From Mortierella sp. BCC40632 (taxonomy: Eukaryota > Mortierellomycota > Mortierellomycetes > Mortierellales > Mortierellaceae), in the NCBI GenBank assembly GCA_011634665.1, contig WAEK01000006.1:453001-517000 (forward strand): a DNA stretch of 64,000 nt, read 5' to 3'. Positions 26,640-37,300 of the stretch are shown piece by piece. The first letter of the stretch is position 1. Every line of letters begins with the position of its first letter. The translations under genes were made by a program, and so were the position numbers. Below the pieces are notes generated by a model. It did no database searches, had not been told where the DNA came from, and worked only from the letters and a program-made list of their open reading frames with translations.

Positions 26640-27054
26640 TGTAACAAGAAAATCTGGCTACGTGGTCTTAAGATATAGTGTGATTTGAAGGTAGTGGGAT
26701 GGAGAAGGATGGGAAGGTGGGAAGTGTGGCAAGAGAAGTATTTGTAAGATTTTGATATGGGTTGCTAACCGAGGTTTTTATTAAGCGAAGCCTTGGCTTA
26801 AATAGAAGAGGGGGGTGGACATGGATGGGTCTGGGCTAGGGGAGTGTATTGGTTAGGGGGAATATCGTGTGGTGCCATGGTCAGGATGTCTTCGGGGCTA
26901 TTGGGGGTGGTGCGGGGACTGTAGGGGCTAGGGGTTGGGTACCGGGGGCGGCGACACTAGACGTGGTCGAGGCTGGCCTAGGTCTGTGTCCAGGATACGG
27001 TGACGTCATGGAGTCGATGCGGCTTACGGACGACACGCACTCGACCTCCCGACA
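26640..27054 (-). repeat. 3' LTR of the Ty3/gypsy element
   Basis: 415-bp direct repeat of 32100-32513, starting TGTAAC and ending CGACA on plus. The pol frame runs on into this LTR and stops at 26881. Confidence 0.95.
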
Positions 27055-30000
27055 TGCCCCTTTCTTACTTGAGACGTCCCGGCGAAAATAAACAACTACA
27101 AACTTCTTTCCTTCCTCCAATCGATACTGTCTTATACCTCGTCTTAGCGGCTGACTTGCTGCCAGGACTTCCGGCACCAGGAGTCTTTCGATATTTGCTG
27201 GCATCAGGCGATCAACGTGCACCGTGTCTAAGTTTCCTAGTTGATCAGAGATACGGTAGGTACCATTTCCGATCACAGCAGTGACTCGGTACGGGCCTTG
27301 GTAGGTCTCTCCAAACTTGTCTCGGTTCGTGGGACTTCCGACTATCGTCATTTTCTTGAACACCAGATCGTCAGGACGGAACGACCGGGGCTGCACATAT
27401 CTATTGTAATAGACGCGCTGCCGTTCTTGGGCGACTCTCGAGTTTCGGTGTCCTTGTTCTCTTGTATCGTCAATCCTACTCGGGAATAGGTCCATTCGGT
27501 CTTGGGCGTTATCGACACCTTCGGCAAGGATGGCACGGTCGTCTCGCGGGATCCAGGAGCTTGGCAGCGTCAGATTCTTTCCAAACAATAGTTCAGACGG
27601 GGAGAATCGGGTCGCGGCATTCCTTGTGGTCCGGATTGCTAGCAGGACTCGCCATATGTTCTGCGGCCATTGGGTTCGGTCCTCTTCCGTCAATCGCCTC
27701 AGGAGGGCTTTCAACGTGCGGTGCATTCTTTCGACTCGTCCGTTCGCTTGGGGTCTGTAGGCAGTCGTCGTTTGGTGGCGTACACCAATCTGTCTAAATA
27801 AATCTTGGATAAGTTCACTAGTGAAAATGGAACCACGGTCTGATAAGATACGCGCAGGTACACCAAAGATTGCGATAACATGGTTCATCAGAAAGGACAA
27901 CAAAAGAGTGTGTGTCAGCCTTTTTTCGCGGGAACAGCTATCGGCCATCTTGTGTGATAGTCGATCGCGGTAAAGATATATGTCAGTCCGGTAGCCGACG
28001 GCGGATAGATTGGACCAACAACATCTACACCAATGACTTGCATGGGGGGCTCGGTTACGTCGTCGGGTGCAACTCTTCTGCTCGGGCAGCAAAGTTGGGC
28101 GTGGCATGTCTTTGGCAGGTCAAGCAACTCTGGACTACTCTCTTGGTCTGATCCATTAGGCCGTGTCCTGTGTATCGTCGTGTCAGGCTGTTATAGGTCG
28201 CTTCAACGCCTTGATGGAACTCATTGTGGACTCGCTTGATCGCATCGACGTCGTTTCGTTCGTGCAGCACTTCTAAGTAATCATCGTTATTCCATTTGTA
28301 GAGCATATCGTTGGCACAAAAATAAGGAGCTGATCGTCGTCTTATCTTTGCTCTATCCTGTTCAGTGGCTCCTTCAGGGTAGGTTCGGTCTCTCAAATAG
28401 TTTCTGATGGTTAGGTAGACGGCATAGTCCATGGAGAAGAGCTCGTCGCAACTGGCGTCGTGCTCCTCGGGTTCTTGATCGATCTGGAATATAGTTGCTG
28501 GCTCTTCAGACTCATCCTCAGTGTCGTGTTTGTCATCGTCGGGTACAGTGGTGGTCGTGCATCGGGAAGCAAAATCGGCAGGATTGTTCTTTCCCTTAAT
28601 ATGCTTGATATCGAAATCGTATTCTCGCAATCGGAGGGGCCCATCTAGCTAATCGACCAGTTAAAGGAGTGTCTTTAGAAAAGAGGCTCACGAGGGCTTG
28701 GTGATCGGTCAGCACTTCGAACTTTCGGCCAGCCAAGTAGTGTCGGAAGTGATGGACACCCCAGACTACAGCTAGGCCTTCCAGATGGGTCGCGGGTAAT
28801 TCTTTTCAGCAGTTGTCGGGGTTCTTGATGCGTAGGCGATCACTCGCTCGCCATCTTCGAAGATCTGGGTCAGGATAAGCGATAACCCTTCACCGGATCC
28901 ATCAGCTATCAGTCGGAACAGGCGATCCCAATCGGGCGAGGCTAGGACGGGTTCGGAGGTCAGGGACTCTTTCAGTTTATCGAAGGCGGCTTGGGTCTTG
29001 TCGTTCCAATACCACTTGACTTGGTTTTTCAGCAACTCGGACAAGGGCTTGCCGACAATCGAGCAGCGGAGGATGTATTTTCGGAAATAGGAGGCCAGTC
29101 CTAGGAACGATCTTACTTCAGGAGCGCTTTTGGGCGTCCGAGTACTGCGGAGGCTCTCAATCTTAGACCTCTGTGGCCGAATGCCTTTTGCAGAGATGGT
29201 TTGACCAAGGTAGTCTAACTCTTCCTTCAGAAAATGACACTTCTTTCGGTTGAGCTTGAACCTATAACGATCGAGGCGTAAGAAGACAGCACGCAGGTGA
29301 GTAAGATGCTCTTCGGGGTTCTTGGAAAAGATCAGGATATCATCGACGTAGACGTGGACAAACGGGGAGACTTCCCAGGATCTCTTGTACTACTCGTTGG
29401 AACGTGCTGGGTGCATTGACAAGTCCAAATGGCATGACGTTGAACTCAAATAAACCTAATCCGGGTACGCTAAATGCAGTCTTTCTTTTTCTGTCCGATG
29501 GCTCAACGGCTACTTGCCAAAATCCCCAGATGGCGTCTAAACCAGTGTAACAACTGCAGCCAAAGAAAGAAGCCAAGATGTCGTCACTTCGTGGTAGTGG
29601 GAATTGATCTCGTTGGGTCACAGCATTAAGACGGCGGTAGTCAACACAGATGCGGATACTTCCATCTTTCTTCTTGACTGGTAGGACGGGGGCTCCCCAA
29701 GGTGAGTAGCTTTTGGAGATGATGCCGTTCCTCAGCATTCGATCGATCTCTTCGTATAGGGCGGTCTTAAAAGCGGCGGGTACTCGATAGGGTGGAACGT
29801 GAATAGGTGCAGCTTCTCCTGTTTTGATGTGGTGCGTGAATCGTATGGGTTTGGTCTGGGTGAGTTGGTCGATAGATGTGGCGAAAAGATGACTGAACTC
29901 ATTCAGCAATTCATCAAGTTCGTGCTGGATATCGGGGGTGATCAGACTCATGATGTGGTCAACGTTACTGCGGGTCTGACTTTGCAAATGAATATAAAAG

Positions 30001-30530
30001 AACTTTCCCTGCTCGATTGGTATCCAAAGGCGGCGTTGCTGCAAGTCGACGGTGATTTTGTTCTCACAAAGCCAATTCATTCCTAGAATCAGTTGATGTT
30101 CGGGTCGGTCGAAAACGACGGCGTATGTTGGCAGCTGTAGGTGTCGTACGTTGATGGGCAAGCTTTTGATGGCTCTGTCAGGGGCGTGCCTTTTCCCATC
30201 GGCGGTGACGAGTTGTCGAGTGTGGGTGGTGTCTGGTCGAATCCCAAGAGTTGTTGCCAGTCCCGAGGTAATGACCGAACACGCGGCTCCAGTGTCAATG
30301 ACGGCGGTAACCTCATGTCCATTCAGGGTGACAACCGCTTTTAGGGAGCAGTAACTATCCTCTGGCGGCGGGTTGTCTATGAGGTGTATGTCGTGATCTG
30401 GATTTCTTTTAAAAAGATGCATGCAGTCTTGCCTCAAACTGGGGCTGTAATACAACAAGTGAGCTAACGAGACAGGTACCTTTGTGTCAAAGAGCAGTTC
30501 TTGTAGATCCAGGTCCGGTCGGTCTCTCAT
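26881..30530 (-). pseudogene. pol: Ty3/gypsy pol (protease, RT, RNase H, integrase), frameshifted
   Basis: Domains in order on minus: aspartic protease AVIDTGAACSV near 30290; reverse transcriptase from PYRVPAAF through VKKKDGSIRICVDYRRLN and FGLVNAPSTF. A frameshift near 29365 falls just before the catalytic FVHVYVDDI (29360-29335). RNase H has KWYWNDKTQAAFDKLK and LIADGSGEGL, with another break near 28772. Integrase has the zinc segment H-x3-H...C-x2-C (HNEFH, CLTCQRH; about 28150), and core residues D (GVDVVGPI), D (LSDRGSIF) and E (NGRVERMHRT). The GPY-like tail is YQGPYRVTAVIG. No chromodomain is seen. At least three frame breaks make this copy non-autonomous unless they are sequencing errors. 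Confidence 0.9.
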
Positions 30531-30639
30531 TAATTCAATGAAAGCGGGTCGACGAGACTCAATGCGCGGGTGGTCTTTTGCTGTTGGGGAGTCTGAGTCG
30601 TATCATCGGTTACATCGGGGACAGGTGTTGGCTGTCTTA

Positions 30640-31905
30640 ATGGTCGTGAAGGTCCAGGTGTGGCGGGGCGGTCGGCGGGGTCGGGGTCGTCTGAAGCTGC
30701 TGTTGGACCAGGGGTCGGGGTACTTTATCAACATCCATTCGTACTTGGCGTCGTGTCTGTCGTAGGTCGTGTTCAATTTCCTCACTTTCATTGTTCGGTC
30801 TGACAACCTTCTTTTCCGTTCCTGTCATAGGGGTTGGTTTTCTGTGCGTGACCCACAGCAGACTTGCTGAGAGCAAGCAAGTCCTGCGGGTCCTCAGCGA
30901 ACAGGTTGGCTTCAAGGGGTGCCTGTCGGTTAGGCGGGGCGTGCGTGTTGACAGGTGGGTGAGGCTGTCGGTTTCGGCGGGGAAGGGGACACTCGTGGGA
31001 TCGATGTCCAACTTCTTCGCAATTGAAACATCTTCCTTCGTCGTACAGTCGCTGATGGCGGGGGACATAGTCCTAGGGGCGTAAGCGTTGGCTGATGCGT
31101 AGCCTTGTTGTCGGGGTACTGTTCGGGCGGGGAACGGTGGGTGGTTTCGTTCGGTCTCTGACCGTGTTGCATTCGGTTCAGGACGTTCGAGTGCTCCATG
31201 AGGTTGACGCTCATGGCTTGCACTTGTCGGGGAAAGTGTTTCCAGCTCGGGGTCGGGGAAACCTCGTGGCAGTGAATTGATTCCGGCCAAGGGGTGGTAA
31301 CGTTCGTGAGCGTTTACAGCGGCGAGTACTTGTCCTTCTTTGCTGGCAAGGTCGCACATCTTCTCGTAGGTGTCGGGTTCTCCTCGCAATACTACAGCTC
31401 TGATCTCAGGCAATAGTGCGGTGGCGAAGAACGTGCGTTGGGCGAAATCGTCGACGATACAGCCTGCGTTGAAGATTCTGTTCATGTCGACAATGACTTC
31501 TTTCGACGGTTTGGTCCGATCGTTGGCGGTAAGAACGGGCTTCGACTCCGGCGGCGGCCATAATCGCATGGGGTGTGGTAGCGGTTGGTGAACTCTTTCT
31601 TGAACCCCTCGAACGTGATCCACTTGCCATGGTTGGCTTCATACCATAGCTGGGCGGTACCTTTCAGATAGACACCGAGGGCGTTGAGCTTGGCTTGACC
31701 AACCAATTATTGCCGCGGGCAATGGCTTCAAAATGACTGAGCCAGGCGATGGGGTCGTCGTCGGGGCGGTACTCTCGGGGGGTAGCCAGGACTCGTTCAC
31801 GAAGGTTCGTTGGGCTTGACTGGGCGGGCGCGGCTGGGGTCACGGGCTGGATCGTGCTCTCGGAGCCAGACGGGCTCGAGCTTGAGGCGGGTTGAGAAGG
31901 CATAT
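30640..31905 (-). pseudogene. gag: Ty3/gypsy gag, frameshifted
   Basis: The start is ATG at 31905 (MPSQPASS). A capsid-like segment reads IAWLSHFEAIARGNNWLV, then after a frame change GQAKLNALGVYLKGTAQLWY and KWITFEGFKKEFTNRYH, typical of gypsy Gag. A further frame change near 31560 leads into a long frame with FFATALLPEIRAVVLRGEP. A zinc knuckle CFNCEEVGHRSHEC (C-x2-C-x4-H-x4-C) is readable near 31030 in a different frame. So the coding line is interrupted at least three times. Confidence 0.85.
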
Positions 31906-32099
31906 TTTTTTTTTTTTTTTTTGGGGTACAGAAAAAAAGGTGTGGGGAATAAAAAGATAAGGTGCGCAAAAAAAAAAAAATAGGGTTTTGATTAAAAAAT
32001 TTGTGGATGGTCCAAGGACGGGTGCTGCGAATCAGGATTTTGAGTGGAAATCAGAGAGCTGTCTTTGCGTAGAAGACCCCCTGCATAGATCACCAAATC

Positions 32100-32513
32100 T
32101 GTAACAAGAAAATCTGGCTACGTGGTCTTAAGATATAGTGTGATTTGAAGGTAGTGGGATGGAGAAGGATGGGAAGGTGGGAAGTGTGGCAAGAGAAGTA
32201 TTTGTAAGATTTTGATATGGGTTGCTAACCGAGGTTTTTATTAAGCGAAGCTCTTGGCTTAAATAGAAAGGGGGGGTGGACATGGATGGGTCTGGGCTAG
32301 GGGAGTGTATTGGTTAGGGGGAATATCGTGTGGTGCCATGGTCAGGATGTCTTCGGGGCTATTGGGGTGGTGCGGGGACTGTAGGGGCTAGGGGTTGGGT
32401 ACCGGGGCGGCGACACTAGACGTGGTCGAGGCTGGCCTAGGTCTGTGTCTAGGATACGGTGACGTCATGGAGTCGATGCGGCTTACGGACGACACGCACT
32501 CGACCTCCCGACA
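32100..32513 (-). repeat. 5' LTR of the Ty3/gypsy element
   Basis: 414-bp partner of 26640-27054. Its outer end is 11 bp from the first base of tRNA-Tyr, separated by CTTCAACAAAG. Confidence 0.95.
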
Positions 32514-32524
32514 CTTCAACAAAG

Positions 32525-32607
32525 CCGAAAATAGCTCAGTTGGTAGAGCGGGAGACTGTAGTAAGCCTGTCATCTCTAGGTCCCTGGTTCAAATCCGGGT
32601 TTTCGGA
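32525..32607 (+). tRNA. tRNA-Tyr(GTA): tRNA-Tyr (anticodon GTA) with 10-nt intron
   Basis: The acceptor stem CCGAAAA (32525-32531) pairs with TTTTCGG (32600-32606), with discriminator A at 32607. The D-arm is TAGCTCAGTTGGTAGAGC (box A). The anticodon stem GGAGA/TCTCT encloses loop CTGTAGA with anticodon GTA. A 10-nt intron (32562-32571) sits at the canonical 37/38 position. The T-arm is CCTGG TTCAAAT CCGGG (box B). The mature length is 73 nt. It looks intact despite the adjacent retroelement. Confidence 0.95.
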
Positions 32608-32660
32608 TATTTTGCCGTCCTTGTGAAGATATCTTTTGGAGAAATCAGGCGTCAAGGAGG

Positions 32661-33392
32661 GACAAAGCTAAACTTCGGGACTCCCGAACGTTAGTTATCG
32701 TTCGGGACTGTCATTTTGCCACTTAAAATTCGGGACCCACAACCTCTTAAAATTCGGGATTGCGGTCGCTTAAAATTCGGGCTGGCCAAAATTTAAAATT
32801 CGGGATCGAGGGTCGGTAACTCGCACCACTAATACCTTTCTCAGCTCCTCCTGTGGCTCGCCTCGCCTAACAGAGTCCATCAATGGGTTGCTAGTTTTTT
32901 TAACCTGCGTCTCTCCAACCTCCTAGCCTATCTTTCGCTTCTAAACCCATCGGTTGATGGCTTCTTAGTCTTCTCTTTTGGTTTATTCTTCACAGTGTTG
33001 TTGTTGTTGTTGTTGTTTTTTTTTTTTTTTTATTTATTTATTTATTTTTTTTGTTTGTTTGTTTTGTCCGTTACTTTTTTTTTTTGTTTGAGAGCCCATA
33101 ATCGTTACCTGGGACCTGCACTATCACCCTGGGAGTGCACAACGTCGCACTGGCAGCCAGAGCATCGCAGGAAACCCGCGTAAAAAAAAAAATAACGAAA
33201 GCAAGAACACGTAGACACGAAAGATGTAAATTGCTCCCGAAGTTTACAATCCCGAATTTTATGACGTGGCAGCCCGAATTTTAAGCGACCGCAATCCCGA
33301 ATTTTAAGAGGTTGTGGGTCCCGAATTTTAAGTGGCAAATGACAGTCCCGAACGATAACTAACGTTCGGGAGTCCCGAAGTTTAGCTTTGTC
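32661..33392. mobile_element. Non-autonomous TIR element, 732 bp, MULE-like
   Basis: Terminal inverted repeats of about 125-150 bp start GACAAAGCTAAACTTCGGG and are almost identical apart from one T indel. The direct flanks are an 11-bp duplication, CGTCAAGGAGG, at 32650-32660 and 33393-33403. Inside each TIR the 12-mer TTAAAATTCGGG recurs three to four times, and a small hairpin (CCCGAACG...CGTTCGGG) is present. The core (about 32830-33230) is T-rich with a (TTG)n stretch and no transposase. Long TIRs with 9-11 bp target duplications are typical of Mutator-like elements; that class is inference. Confidence 0.9.
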
Positions 33393-33401
33393 CGTCAAGG
33401 A

Positions 33402-33439
33402 GGATGTGTCTAACTACAGTACTGTAGTTAGACACATCC
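33402..33439. repeat. Perfect 38-bp palindrome
   Basis: Two 19-nt arms (GGATGTGTCTAACTACAGT and its exact reverse complement) with no spacer. The first two bases overlap the right-hand target duplication of the TIR element, so the TIR element inserted at the palindrome's edge. Confidence 0.95.
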
Positions 33440-34307
33440 GTCGAGAGAAAGGACCTGTCTAACCGCCGTACAGATTTTTTTTGGTCTCGATCGATAGAGA
33501 GGGTTACTTTGTGTAAGGCTGTAATTTTTTGGGACTTGGAGCCTCAGGTTAGGGCCTGGAGAGCCAAAAAGGCTTTTCACTCACTAGCCCCAAAAAAAAA
33601 AAGGTACTTGTTCCTAGATGCTGGGACCCAGGCGCGTCTAGGTGGAACTTAGTGCTAATGCACAAATTTCAATGATCCTAGGCCGCTCATTTTCAGCAGA
33701 TCTTTGGGATCTCTAAACCCCGGCTATGGTCCTACCTTACTGGAGAGAGTTTAAATGTGAGAGAAGAGCAAATTGCAAAAGAAATCAAGACCCAATGGAC
33801 GTTATTAAAGTGCGTACGCAAAGAAGGCTTCTGGTGACATGAATATCGCTTAGATCTCTGGACTCAAAGAGTAGCCATCACTTGTCCAACTAGTTGAGTG
33901 TGAGATGGATATGTAAGCGCCGCTCTTGATGCATTTGTATTGAGGTGATATGTGTAGGTACTGAGATGACAAAAAATAGAGTGAGTTTGCGGAGCGAGTG
34001 GTGTAGCAGGCGACAATCCCAATGACTGCTATGGCATTGAGAACCGGGCACACTAAAGATAGAGGGTCCATTAAATGGTGCCCAAGCCGGATTTTTTGCT
34101 ACTGATTACTGGCGCCTGCTAAACATCTTCAATCTCATCTGCTCTCTTGCTCAGGACATGGCTGGCCTCATTCTTTCGAATCTAGATAGAGATGGATGTC
34201 ATTAGGGAACCCACCCTGGAAATCTTTGCCTCATTATACTATTTGTTTAAACCTGGATTGGATGAAGCCTGTATGTCGAAGTTCAATGCACCGTTCTATC
34301 TAGGGTA
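33440..34307. other. Intergenic region, no gene seen
   Basis: Spacer between the TIR element and the end of the minus-strand channel gene. Nothing recognisable was found. Confidence 0.5.
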
Positions 34308-37300
34308 TTACTCGTTCTGTACTCGCGCTTGGAGCTGATGCAAGACTCCAAGAATGCTATTCATATCACGCCTCATCTCAAACAATCCATCCTTCAGCTT
34401 TGCGTTATCGACTCGTAGCTCTGAAATGCCTTTGTTCAGTTCCAGAATGCCTTCGTTCAGTCTCATATTTTCGACTCGCATATCTGAAATACTCTCGTTC
34501 ATCTTCTTGTTATCGATCCGTAGTTCTGAAATCTCTTTCTGCAGCACTTCCGTAGTTCCGATAATATCAGCCGCATCCACTTGTGACCGCTTGTTAGACT
34601 CTTGATAGTCTGCTGACATTTTGATTCTAAGACCATCGAACTTCTGTTCTTGTTGCGTGAATTGCTCTCTGATTTCAGAAAGTCCATCCATCAGATTCTG
34701 GCTCTGTTTGGTCAATTCTGCCTCCAGTCCTATGTTGCTTGTAGTTGTAGGTGACTGCTCGGTAGTCTTTTCTCTATCATTGGTACTCGTTGACTCTGGG
34801 GACTGGCTGATCGACTCGTCGTCAAATATAACCTCCTCATCCTTCTTGGCAACCCGCCGCCAATATTGCTTCACTTGATATGGTGTTGCCGTGTAGTAGA
34901 TCATGTTGGGGAACCAGTCGAATGTCTCACGGAAGCCTTTTAAGTTGTAGAGAAGGCACAAGAATATAGACTGTATCAGAGAATTGGCACCAACCGTGAC
35001 CGATACTGAAATGAGCGTGGGTCACTTACCAGGGATGTGGTACGACATGTTCTCGGCACTCTCTACATACCGAAGTCTGTTCTCAAGCCACACCTGTCGC
35101 CAAGAGTCATCAGCCTCAACAAATGCATTATTGATCAAAGCTATTGCAAGACGAATATGCGGCCATCAAAGCCATTCGGTCAATCGACTCGATCAACATA
35201 GTTTCCAAAGGATTTTGCCTGGGACCACCGAACGCAGAAATTAAGAATTTGCTCCGCACTTTCATATAAACTCACCAATCAACACATTGAGCATAAGGAT
35301 TGACGAAAATGTAAAATACACCATCAACATCACCAGGAGAGCTCCGCTCTTATACAGCCCTTTTGTATCTCCCTCTCCATCTTGGTAAATATCGTTGTTC
35401 AGAGGATCAAATCTCCCTCCCTAAAATCAGGAGAACAATAGGCGGTCAGAATTGAGAGTGACGCTGGAGCTGAGGTTTGATTCACAGGTAGAAATCTGGT
35501 GGCATTTCTACTCTAACCCACAAATAAAAATATCAAGGCCTTACCATCATCAGGTACACAGTGCTAACAGCTCCAAGAAAGTCGTTTGGGAAACTAGAAA
35601 TAACTTGTTCTTCCGAGCCATTCACTCCTCCATTGGTGATATGGACAATAGCAATCGCAAAGAATATCATGCTAGTTGCAAGCACAGCGAAGAACACCTT
35701 GATTTCACTTAGGATTCCAAAGACGATCGTAATGTACTTGCACACGGTTTCGCTCACTCGGAGTTCAGCCAGCTATAGGAGCGAGTTGGAAAAAGCAATC
35801 AGTAGTGTGGTTCAAATACAATCATGGTCTAGTCCATTGGTCAGTTGTTTGGATGTATTTTCCATGTCATATCATTCACATACCAGACGCAGGAACACAA
35901 GCACAACACTGAAGCTATAGTCAGTGGTCACAGCTTTCGGGTGTACATTCAGAATATTGAAGATTTGGTGGACGCTTGTTGCGAGAGGGTAGGAATAAGT
36001 GACCAGATCCAGCAGGTTGTAAGGGGATCTATTTGGATAGAATTGAGTATTAGGGAAATGTGACTACATTCGCATATGCTTTTAGCTGCGAGCGCCATCA
36101 TTGGCAAAGCCTCGCCATTGAACACACCTGAAGTACGGGGACCTAGACCTCTGAACATTCAGTGGGACTTTTCTAGGCTTCATCTGGATCTTTCTTGCAA
36201 CCATAAATAGTACATCTAAGATCAAATCAATGGCTCCCACACGGCAGCCGTCCCATTTGAATCCCTTCCACTCTCTTCGTTTCACCATTGTATCCTCTAA
36301 ATCCTTTTCCTTTTTCATTAATTCTTTCAGTTTTTCCTGCTCTTTCTTGTCTTTAGATTTTCTCGATTTTCTTTCCATTTCTTTTTCTTTCAGTTCTCCC
36401 AATTCTTTCCGCACTTCCTCTCCCTCCTCCCCTTCACTTCCACTTTCATTCTCCTCTAAGTGGATAGAGTAACAATTTTCTCTCCATTGAAGGAACTCAA
36501 GCCAGAGGAATACACATGAAAGGAAAATAATCGCCGAGAATACCCCAAGGAGCGGAGCCTTCTCTCGGTAGTAGACCTGCATCAGAGCACCACTCAGAAT
36601 GAGAAGAGAGTAGATACACTGTACCACAAACCGAGTCATCCAGATTGCAAATACGAATGTGTTCCTAGAAGGAAGAGTGTCTCGGAAACGTCAGGGCAAC
36701 AGGTCATTCAATCAACTGTGGTCAGGTATATTATTCACTGGATGATGGAAGAGTCGTTGACACATACCATTTGTACTGGACCACGGCCTCAATGGCAGGA
36801 TTATCAAGGATTTCGAGACTGTAGAAGCGAGGTCGGATAAAAACATGACTGAAAGGATTCATGTTGAACAAAACACTGTGGTAGAGGGCCTGCATCCATG
36901 TCGTGCGCTGATATGGATCGCCAAGCGGGAACTCATTGCATGGAGACTGCACTTTTGGGACGAAAGACCAGAGGAGATTGACAGGTGCAACAAACACATC
37001 CTCCGTGAAGTTGTCATTAAGTGGGTCGGACTTATTATCGGCGAGACGCAGTTGAAGGACTGGGTTCCGGCACTCGTAGATCTTGCGGTCATCTGAAGTC
37101 CAGAACCATCGGAATGTTGAAAGATGTGCAATCTTGTGGTTTTCGATAATGAAGGCTCGGTCGTGGCATCGAATAAACGCAAACCTTCTAGTGACCCGGA
37201 GTGCTAGATCGGCATATCTGGTAGTGAGCTGATCAACACACTCGAGCAAGTGCAAGATGTACGTGATGTCGTCTAACTCTTCCGCCTTGTTGAGGCAGTA

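Larger units (their letters stand above)
26640..32513 (-). mobile_element. Complete Ty3/gypsy LTR retrotransposon, next to tRNA-Tyr
   Basis: LTRs at 26640-27054 (415 bp) and 32100-32513 (414 bp) differ at only about half a dozen positions, so insertion was recent. The ends are TG...CA and the target duplication is CTTC (26636-26639 and 32514-32517). The element is on minus: gag at 31905-30640, then pol with protease, reverse transcriptase, RNase H and integrase in that order (the Ty3 order). A polypurine tract (minus AAGAAAGGGGCA) abuts the 3' LTR at 27055. A possible primer-binding site (TGGTGATC...) starts 4 nt inside the 5' LTR. Coding parts carry several frameshifts. It lies 11 bp upstream of tRNA-Tyr. 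Confidence 0.95.

Noticed and set aside
28055..28630. Separate host gene for the frame with HNEFHQGVEATYNS
   Set aside because: It is the integrase zinc-binding region of the Ty3 element, split off by frameshifts.
36230..36472. Ser/Phe-rich plus-strand frame
   Set aside because: Antisense shadow of the Lys/Glu-rich loop of channel gene 1.
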